From a bacterium (GTDB lineage: Bacteria; Patescibacteriota; UBA1384; CAJBMM01), in assembly GCA_027364665.1 (NCBI GenBank), contig DAHXOW010000057.1, positions 1 to 18,680 on the forward strand: 18,680 nt of DNA, given 5' to 3'. Below, piece after piece: positions 13,395-18,680 of the stretch (positions within the stretch are counted from its first letter, which is position 1; each line of letters begins with the position of its first letter). A program made the translations under genes and the position numbers. The notes beneath the pieces were generated by a model. The model saw only the letters and a program-made list of their open reading frames with translations, did not search any database and had not been told where the DNA came from.

Positions 13395-14116
13395 TTGTTT
13401 GTCTCCCTGATAAATACTTCTTCCAAATTATTGGCACTGTAACGTTTTTTGAGTTCCTCCGCTGTCCCGGAAATTAATAATTTGCCCTGATTTATTATTC
13501 CGACTCTATCCGATAGATATTCAATCTCCAGCATATTGTGACTTGAGAGCAAAACCGACATGCCGGTCTTCGCCAAGCGTTTAATCAGATCGCGAATTTC
13601 AACCGAATTAATCACATCCAGGCCGCTGGTCGGTTCGTCTAAGATTGCTAAATCCGGATGTGTCATTACTGATCGTGATAAAAGCAGTTTTCTGGTCATG
13701 CCTTTACTGTATGTTCTAATTTTATCATCAATGCGCTCTTTCAGATCAGCAATATTGACAGCTTCTTTAACAAACATGTCAACCTGACTTGATTGTGTGG
13801 CATATAAATTGGCCATTAATTTCAAGTAATCTCGACCGCTTAAGTTTTTGTATGCTCCAGCCTCCTCAGGCAAATAACTGATCATTTGACGGACTTTGTC
13901 TGGGTTTTTGATCGCGTCGATATTATTTATCGTCACTTTTCCGTCACTTGGCGATAATATTGTCGCGACAATCCGTAAGGTTGTTGACTTGCCCGCCCCG
14001 TTTGGTCCGATCAGAGCATAAATTTCACCCTTACCCACCTCAAAGGAAATGTCCTTAACCGCTTGAAAAGACCCGTATTTTTTATTCAGTTGTTCAACAA
14101 GCAGAACTTCTTCTAT
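13391..14116 (-). CDS. ABC exporter ATP-binding subunit (NatA-like), apparent ATA start
   Basis: With the N-terminus read back to ATA at 14116-14114 the protein is 241 aa and begins EEVLLVEQLNKKYGSFQAVKDISFEV, the complete A-loop and first strands of an ABC ATPase. Walker A GPNGAGKST (about 37-45), signature YSKGMTRK (about 136-143) and Walker B LAILDEPTSGLD (about 156-167) are intact; SKGM is usual for NatA/CcmA-type proteins. An in-frame TAA lies 7 codons before the ATA, and no ATG/GTG/TTG occurs before the GTG at 14038, which would remove the A-loop. GGAGG sits 6 nt before the ATA, which overlaps the rnhB TAG as ATAG. CTG at about 14104 is the alternative. Confidence 0.9.
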   Translation of the reverse strand: MEEVLLVEQLNKKYGSFQAVKDISFEVGKGEIYALIGPNGAGKSTTLRIVATILSPSDGKVTINNIDAIKNPDKVRQMISYLPEEAGAYKNLSGRDYLKLMANLYATQSSQVDMFVKEAVNIADLKERIDDKIRTYSKGMTRKLLLSRSVMTHPDLAILDEPTSGLDVINSVEIRDLIKRLAKTGMSVLLSSHNMLEIEYLSDRVGIINQGKLLISGTAEELKKRYSANNLEEVFIRETNK

Positions 14117-14670
14117 GGCGCACCTCCGATTGGTTTAAAGGTTTTCCGGTGATAAATTGACGGCCCAAATAAACTTAAGTTTCTAAGATGCTCAGGGGTT
14201 CCGTATCCGACGTGGCGCGAAAAACCATAACGCGGTTCCAGATCGTTTAATTTTCTCATTATGTCATCGCGATAAACCTTGGCAATGATTGAGGCGGCGG
14301 ATATTTCGGGGTATTTTTGATCTCCCTTTATAATCCCCACCTCGTTCAGTCCACACCCGCAAGTATAGCCATCGCAACGCACCAATCGAGGAATAATATT
14401 TAAACTCATAATTGCCCTACGCATTACCAATTTATTAGCCTCAACAATCCCCAATCGATCAATCTCTTCGACAGACACCGATCCTATCGCCCACGACATG
14501 GCTTTCGCTTTGATTTCCAGATCAAGTCGTTCTCTGTCGTTTCTCTTGAGCATTTTAGAATCTTTCAGACCGCTGATCGGTTTGTCCAAAATCACAGCGC
14601 CGGCAACCATTGGCCCGGCTAAAGATCCTCTTCCCACCTCATCAACACCAGCAATTAACATACTGACCAT
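14113..14670 (-). CDS. rnhB: Ribonuclease HII
   Basis: Cleaves RNA in RNA-DNA hybrids and removes single ribonucleotides from DNA. The 185-aa protein contains the diagnostic AGVDEVGRGSLAGPMVAGAV near residues 6-25 (catalytic Asp-Glu pair), the central CDGY Asp, YPEISAASIIAKVYRD (catalytic Asp), and the C-terminal YGFSRHVGYGTPEH motif of RNase HII. A CGCG pair of cysteines follows CDGYT. Start: ATG at 14670; an internal ATG at 14661 (MLIAGVDEVGRG) is an equally good alternative, as neither has a strong Shine-Dalgarno. First gene of a run with the ABC exporter. Confidence 0.96.
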   Translation of the reverse strand: MVSMLIAGVDEVGRGSLAGPMVAGAVILDKPISGLKDSKMLKRNDRERLDLEIKAKAMSWAIGSVSVEEIDRLGIVEANKLVMRRAIMSLNIIPRLVRCDGYTCGCGLNEVGIIKGDQKYPEISAASIIAKVYRDDIMRKLNDLEPRYGFSRHVGYGTPEHLRNLSLFGPSIYHRKTFKPIGGAP

Positions 14671-14705
14671 AACTTTATCTGTTCCTGATTCATTTGGCTA
14701 GTTTG

Positions 14706-14734
14706 TTGCCGCGTTATCATAATACTGTTATAAT
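14706..14734 (+). promoter_or_regulatory. rnpB promoter
   Basis: -35 TTGCCG at 14706-14711 (4/6), exact 17-nt spacer, extended -10 TGtTATAAT with a perfect TATAAT at 14729-14734. The 5' end of the RNase P helix P1 at 14741 lies 7 nt downstream, as expected for an RNA transcribed from its mature 5' end. The -10 is inside a 13-bp palindrome, TGTTATAATAACA, at 14726-14738. Confidence 0.8.
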
Positions 14735-14740
14735 AACAAA

Positions 14741-15115
14741 GTTGAACTTCTCTGGATTGATACCCGGTTTACCGGGAGGAAAGTCCGGGCACCTGATGAG
14801 TAGGTACTTACGTATCCCTCCCGATTAATCGGGGAACGGGCGAAGTAAGCTCGTAATCGGCAACGATTATGACGGGAATAGCGCAACAGAAAATACACAG
14901 CTAACTCACTGCTATCAGTGACGAGCAAATGGTGAAATCGTGCGGTAAGAGCGCACGAATCCGCTTGGCAACAAGCGCCTTGGCAAACCCTACCCGGTGC
15001 AAGTTCGGTGGACGACTTTATTCAACTTAACTCATCGAGGAATACCAGTCGCCCGAACGCGAAAGATAGATATCAATCTTAAATGACAGAACCCGGCTTA
15101 CAGGAGGAGTTCAAC
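14741..15115 (+). ncRNA. rnpB: RNase P RNA (bacterial)
   Basis: The catalytic RNA that matures tRNA 5' ends. The termini pair as helix P1: GTTGAACTTCTC at 14741-14752 with GAGGAGTTCAAC at 15104-15115 (one G-T). Universally conserved blocks are in order: GAGGAAAGTCCGGGC at 14776-14790, ACAGAAAA at 14886-14893, GGTGAAA at 14931-14937 followed by TGCGGTAAGAGCGCAC (14941-14956), GGCAAACCCTACCCGG (about 14981-14997) and GACAGAACCCGGCTTA at 15085-15100. The length of 375 nt fits bacterial type A. No intrinsic terminator is seen after the 3' end. Confidence 0.96.
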
Positions 15116-15173
15116 ATTTACCTGATTTGATTGTTATGTTAGTATGCGTCTTGTACTAATTTCAGGAGGCCTG

Positions 15174-15491
15174 ATGGATCCAAAAAAATCGGATGACGGA
15201 CAACACAATAAACGCTTAGATAAAATCGAACGACAAATCAGCTACCTACGAGAACAAATAAAATCACTGAATGAAGCGATCCAATTTCTTCATGATCGCT
15301 GGGCCGAGTTCGACAATTGGAGCGAACAGCAGGATGATGATCAATCAGATGCAAACCAAAACTTGCCAAATTCGCCGATTACCCAAAACATGACTATAAC
15401 ACCGATTGATTCTATTCATGACATTATGGCTTCAATCAGGAAACCTGATTTTCAATTAACGATTGACTTGAGTAAAGAGAAAAAGAACTAA
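15174..15491 (+). CDS. Small hypothetical coiled-coil protein
   Basis: A 105-aa protein starting at ATG 15174, with AGGAGG at 15164-15169 only 4 nt before it; the longer reading from 15144 would put this Shine-Dalgarno inside the gene. Residues about 8-50 form a coiled coil (RLDKIERQISYLREQIKSL then NEAIQFLHDRW), followed by a Gln/Asp-rich linker (EQQDDDQSD) and a C-terminal segment with SIHDIMASIRKPDF. No Cys, membrane helix or signal peptide. I do not recognise a family. It lies 58 nt after rnpB with no terminator between, so read-through from rnpB is possible. Confidence 0.7.
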   Translation: MDPKKSDDGQHNKRLDKIERQISYLREQIKSLNEAIQFLHDRWAEFDNWSEQQDDDQSDANQNLPNSPITQNMTITPIDSIHDIMASIRKPDFQLTIDLSKEKKN

Positions 15492-15531
15492 ATCTTTACT
15501 TGTTTGTTGTGTCTTAATTACCACCTAGGCA

Positions 15532-18378
15532 TTATTGTTGATTATTTAATATTTTAGCCAGATATTGTCCTGTGTAGGATTTTTGGTTTTTTGCCACCTG
15601 CTCAGGTGTACCCTGTGCAACGATAGAACCTCCTTGGTCACCGCCTTCAGGGCCAAGATCAATGACATAATCGGAAGATTTGACAACGTCTAGATTATGT
15701 TCGATGACAATAACCGTATTTTCTTTATCTACCAGGGCCTGCAAAACCTCGAGTAATTTTTTAACGTCAGCAAAGTGCAGTCCGGTTGTTGGTTCGTCCA
15801 AAATATATAGAGTATGTCCGGTGCTTCGCCGGGATAATTCACTAGCCAGCTTGATCCTTTGGGCCTCTCCTCCAGACAATGTCGTAGCTGCTTGCCCTAA
15901 ATGAATATATCCCAAACCCACATCTTTCAAAGTTTGCAGTTTGTTCTTAGCCTGTTGGACATTTTGAAAAAAAGTCAATGCTTCATCCACCGTCATATCT
16001 AAAACATCAGCAATCGTCTTGTTCTTGTAACGAATTTCCAGGGCTTCTTTGTTATAACGTTTACCATGACAGACCTCGCAGGGAATATAGATATCGGGCA
16101 AAAAATTCATTTCTATTTTGATTACGCCATCGCCGTGACACGTTTCACATCGTCCTCCCTTAACGTTAAACGAAAAACGCCCGGCTTTAAAACCTCTCAT
16201 TCTGGCGTCTGTAGTTGCCGCAAATAAGTCGCGAATAACAGTGAAAAGACCCGTGTAAGTGGCTGGATTTGATCTGGGCGTTCGGCCAATCGGCGACTGA
16301 TCAACAATGATAACCTTATCCAGATATTCGATCCCTCGTATTTCCTTATGAGCTCCGGGAAAAGTTTTCGTTCTTTGCAGCCGTTGCTCTAAAGCTTTGG
16401 CCAAAATATCGTTTACCAGAGTAGATTTACCTGATCCAGACACCCCAGTTACACACAAAAGAACTTTTAAAGGAAAAGTTATGTCAATATTCTTCAAATT
16501 ATTAGCTGATGCTCCAACAATGGTTAATTTTTGTTGGCCGGATGGCCGTCGTCTTTTTGGTGTTTCGATTCGTAGTTTTCCAATTAAATATTGCCCTGTT
16601 AATGAATTGGGATTGTTCATAACTTCCTCTGGCCTGCCCAAAGCGACTACCTCTCCGCCGTTTTCGCCTGCGCCAGGTCCGATATCCACCACATAATCGG
16701 CGGTCATGATGGTTTCCTGATCATGTTCAACAACGATTACCGAGTTACCTTGGTCGCGTAAATTTTTTAAGGCTTCCAATAATCTGAAATTATCCTTTTG
16801 ATGAAGGCCGATTGACGGTTCGTCAAGAATATAAAGTACGCCCATTAACGATGACCCGATTTGAGTTGCCAAGCGAATGCGCTGTGATTCTCCGCCTGAT
16901 AAAGTGACCGTAGCCCTATCCAAAGTCAAATAAGATAAACCGACATTAACCAAAAAACGCAATCGTTCGTTAATCTCTTTAAGAACCAATTTACCGATTT
17001 GGGTTTCTCGATCACTTAAATGCAGGTTAAGTAAAAAGTTTTGACAACGATCAATGTTCATGGCCGATACGTCGTAAATCGATTTATCGTCAATGGTCAC
17101 CGCCAATATTTCCGGTTTCAGCCTTCTTCCTTGGCAGGTCGGGCAAGTACGATGAATCATAAATTTTTCAATTTCACTTTTAAGAAATTCCGAATCAGAC
17201 TCGCGATATCTCCTGTTTAGGAACGGAATAATACCTTCCCAATTAGTCGGATAACCTCGGACAACGTATGACCCTTCCGGGTCTCCGAACATGATTAACC
17301 TTATCGCCTGTTCCGGTAATTTTTCGATCGGCGTGTTAATACTAAAACCGTTTTTATTTGCAACTTCATTAAGCAAACCGATATACCAACCGGTTGCCGT
17401 AGTGATTCTGACCAACGGGCGGATGGCTCCCTCAGAAATCGAGAGAGCTTTATTTGGAATAACCAAATCAGGATCGATATCCATTAGAAAACCAAGCCCG
17501 TGACAAATCGGGCAGGCTCCGTGCGGATTATTAAAAGAAAAAGACCTTGGTTCTAATTCAGGAATTGAGATATGGCAATCAGGACAAGCAAAATTCTCCG
17601 AGTAAGTATGCTGTTGACCGGTATCGGGCTCAAATAAAATCACCAAGCCATCCCCTGTTTCCAACCCTTTTTCAATCGAATCTGCCATGCGCTGGCGATC
17701 TTCCGGTTGATTGTTCAAATTCGCCCCGAGTACTAACCTGTCAATCACAACTTCAATATTATGTTTTTTCTGCTTATCAAGCGGCTTATCTTCTGCTTCA
17801 TCCAAATCCATCACTTCGCCATCAACTCTGACTCTTGCATACCCACCTTGGCGGATTCGTTCAAAAACGTTTTTATGCTCACCTTTACGATCCGAGATCA
17901 TCGGGCTTAAAATAAACAATTTTAGAGGTTCTTTGCGATTAACACCTAGAGCCAGTACCTGATCAGTAATTTGACTGGCTGACTGTTGATTGATTTCTCG
18001 ACCACAATTAGGGCAATGCGGGTGGCCGATCCGCGCGAATAACAACCGCAAGAAATCATATACTTCGGTGACTGTTCCGACCGTAGAACGCGGATTTCTG
18101 CTCGCCGTTTTTTGATCGATTGAAATTGCCGGTGACAGTCCGTCTATCCGTTCAACATCCGGCTTGTCCATAATCCCCAAAAATTGCCTGGCGTAACTGG
18201 ACAGCGACTCGACATAACGCCTTTGTCCCTCAGCGTATATGGTATCAAAAGCTAACGACGATTTGCCCGAGCCGGATAACCCAGTGATAACCACCAAACG
18301 ATCTCTTGGTATACTCAAAGAAATATTTTTTAAATTATGTTCTTTGGCCCCGACAATATTTATCTGATCTTTCGGCAT
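15532..18378 (-). CDS. uvrA: Excinuclease ABC subunit A
   Basis: The damage-recognition ATPase of nucleotide excision repair; it acts as a dimer with UvrB. 948 aa from the ATG at 18378 (family about 940). Two ABC modules: Walker [10 protein letters not shown] near 34-42 and GVSGSGKST near 645-653; signatures LSGGESQR near 493-500 and LSGGEAQR near 835-842; Walker B LDEP in both. Zinc modules: CPDC with CPIC (about 265-292) and CETC with CEVC (about 744-770); a CPTC pair near 412-415 is the insertion-domain half-site. An upstream in-frame TTG (18384) would add only two residues. No Shine-Dalgarno: TATAAT ends 8 nt before the ATG. Confidence 0.97.
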   Translation of the reverse strand: MPKDQINIVGAKEHNLKNISLSIPRDRLVVITGLSGSGKSSLAFDTIYAEGQRRYVESLSSYARQFLGIMDKPDVERIDGLSPAISIDQKTASRNPRSTVGTVTEVYDFLRLLFARIGHPHCPNCGREINQQSASQITDQVLALGVNRKEPLKLFILSPMISDRKGEHKNVFERIRQGGYARVRVDGEVMDLDEAEDKPLDKQKKHNIEVVIDRLVLGANLNNQPEDRQRMADSIEKGLETGDGLVILFEPDTGQQHTYSENFACPDCHISIPELEPRSFSFNNPHGACPICHGLGFLMDIDPDLVIPNKALSISEGAIRPLVRITTATGWYIGLLNEVANKNGFSINTPIEKLPEQAIRLIMFGDPEGSYVVRGYPTNWEGIIPFLNRRYRESDSEFLKSEIEKFMIHRTCPTCQGRRLKPEILAVTIDDKSIYDVSAMNIDRCQNFLLNLHLSDRETQIGKLVLKEINERLRFLVNVGLSYLTLDRATVTLSGGESQRIRLATQIGSSLMGVLYILDEPSIGLHQKDNFRLLEALKNLRDQGNSVIVVEHDQETIMTADYVVDIGPGAGENGGEVVALGRPEEVMNNPNSLTGQYLIGKLRIETPKRRRPSGQQKLTIVGASANNLKNIDITFPLKVLLCVTGVSGSGKSTLVNDILAKALEQRLQRTKTFPGAHKEIRGIEYLDKVIIVDQSPIGRTPRSNPATYTGLFTVIRDLFAATTDARMRGFKAGRFSFNVKGGRCETCHGDGVIKIEMNFLPDIYIPCEVCHGKRYNKEALEIRYKNKTIADVLDMTVDEALTFFQNVQQAKNKLQTLKDVGLGYIHLGQAATTLSGGEAQRIKLASELSRRSTGHTLYILDEPTTGLHFADVKKLLEVLQALVDKENTVIVIEHNLDVVKSSDYVIDLGPEGGDQGGSIVAQGTPEQVAKNQKSYTGQYLAKILNNQQ

Positions 18379-18386
18379 GGGCAACC

Positions 18387-18419
18387 ATTATATCCTGATC
18401 TCGGTCGGTCTTGCAAGAC
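18387..18419 (-). promoter_or_regulatory. uvrA promoter with 12-bp palindrome over the -35
   Basis: Minus strand: -35 TTGCAA at 18416-18411 (4/6), 18-nt spacer, perfect -10 TATAAT at 18392-18387, ending 8 nt before the uvrA ATG (leaderless). The -35 is the centre of the perfect palindrome GTCTTGCAAGAC at 18408-18419, a possible operator. It does not match the E. coli or B. subtilis LexA box. Confidence 0.55.
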
Positions 18420-18421
18420 TC

Positions 18422-18449
18422 TTTACTGTCAATGACAAAAAACTATAAT
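18422..18449 (+). promoter_or_regulatory. Promoter of the HAD hydrolase gene
   Basis: -35 TTTACT at 18422-18427 (4/6), 16-nt spacer, perfect -10 TATAAT at 18444-18449, ending 13 nt before the ATG at 18463, so the leader is only about 6-7 nt and has no Shine-Dalgarno. An 11-nt palindrome TGTCAATGACA at 18427-18437 lies between the hexamers. Confidence 0.5.
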
Positions 18450-18462
18450 TAATCTTTAGCTT

Positions 18463-18680
18463 ATGCTCGAACAAAAGCAATTAATCGCGGTTGATTTTGA
18501 TGACACGCTGTTTCCTTTCGCCGATACTTTTATGAAATACGTGCGCCATAATCTGCCAAATAGACAATCTTTTGAAATCTCTTTTCAACCAGGAATGAAG
18601 GAGATCGGTTCAGCACTAAATCTCTCAATTTCTCAGACCATAAAATTCTTAAACGATTTTTATAATTCTGAATTGTCCAA
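18463..18680 (+). CDS. HAD-superfamily hydrolase, N-terminal part (partial, runs off the window)
   Basis: Begins ATG at 18463 and is open to the window edge (72 codons). Residues 8-18 read IAVDFDDTLFP, the HAD motif I (DxDxT) whose first Asp is the catalytic nucleophile. The following helical region (ADTFMKYVRHNL) is cap-domain-like. HAD enzymes are usually phosphatases or phosphomutases; the substrate cannot be told from this fragment. Divergent from uvrA with 84 nt between the two start codons. Confidence 0.85.
   Translation, partial: MLEQKQLIAVDFDDTLFPFADTFMKYVRHNLPNRQSFEISFQPGMKEIGSALNLSISQTIKFLNDFYNSELS

Noticed and set aside
14728..14928. 66-codon open frame antisense to rnpB
   Set aside because: It lies entirely opposite the RNase P RNA, whose conserved blocks explain the sequence; no ribosome binding site.
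1..18680. CRISPR array or tandem repeats
   Set aside because: No regularly spaced repeat series was seen; the only clear long direct repeat is the pair at 10725 and 11485.

Overview
The window looks like a chromosomal segment of an uncultivated low-to-moderate GC bacterium, most likely Patescibacteria/CPR. Three things point there: very tight gene packing (many 1-4 nt overlaps), short versions of standard proteins (RmuC 329 aa, RNase HII 185 aa), and a mix of conserved housekeeping genes with small proteins of CPR type (CopG/BrnT-type toxin-antitoxin pair, DUF5655, DUF5663-like). This is inference from content; no 16S rRNA or ribosomal marker is present. TGA is used as a stop: SufB ends at TGA exactly where its family ends, so the UGA=Gly code of some CPR lineages does not apply.

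Layout. 1-2590 (minus): an autoregulated Rrf2 regulator, then sufC, sufB and the first codons of a further suf gene (probably sufD), an Fe-S cluster assembly operon. A perfect 11-bp inverted repeat overlaps its promoter. 2600-10132 (minus): a long co-directional run beginning with a prepilin-like protein, then an MgtA-type P-type ATPase, a small membrane protein, RmuC, a zinc-ribbon/DUF5655 protein, a secreted or anchored 312-aa protein, a helical 112-aa protein, a 90-aa CxxC/CxxC protein, and a membrane-anchored DsbA-like thiol oxidoreductase that also has its own promoter. 10126-10240 (plus): tRNA-Gln(TTG), whose promoter is back-to-back with the prepilin promoter. 10331-12059: a DUF1801 protein and a DUF1905/YdeI-like protein, both plus strand, separated by a minus-strand toxin-antitoxin cassette bracketed by 37-bp direct repeats (34/37 identical). 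12105-14670 (minus): rnhB followed by a NatA/NatB-like two-gene ABC exporter. 14706-15115 (plus): rnpB, the RNase P RNA, with a clear promoter, followed by a small coiled-coil hypothetical protein. 15532-18378 (minus): uvrA. 18463-end (plus): a partial HAD-family hydrolase.

A cross-cutting pattern is the translation start. Genes inside operons mostly have good Shine-Dalgarno sites. Five first-in-transcript genes (the BrnT-like toxin, DUF1801, YdeI-like, uvrA, HAD) have a -10 box ending only 6-13 nt before the ATG and no Shine-Dalgarno, so they are probably leaderless or nearly so. Two genes (prepilin and ABC ATPase) have no ATG/GTG/TTG that could give a complete protein and appear to start at CTG and ATA respectively. 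The most unusual item is the toxin-antitoxin cassette, which seems to have entered at the 3' end of the DUF1801 gene and duplicated that end.
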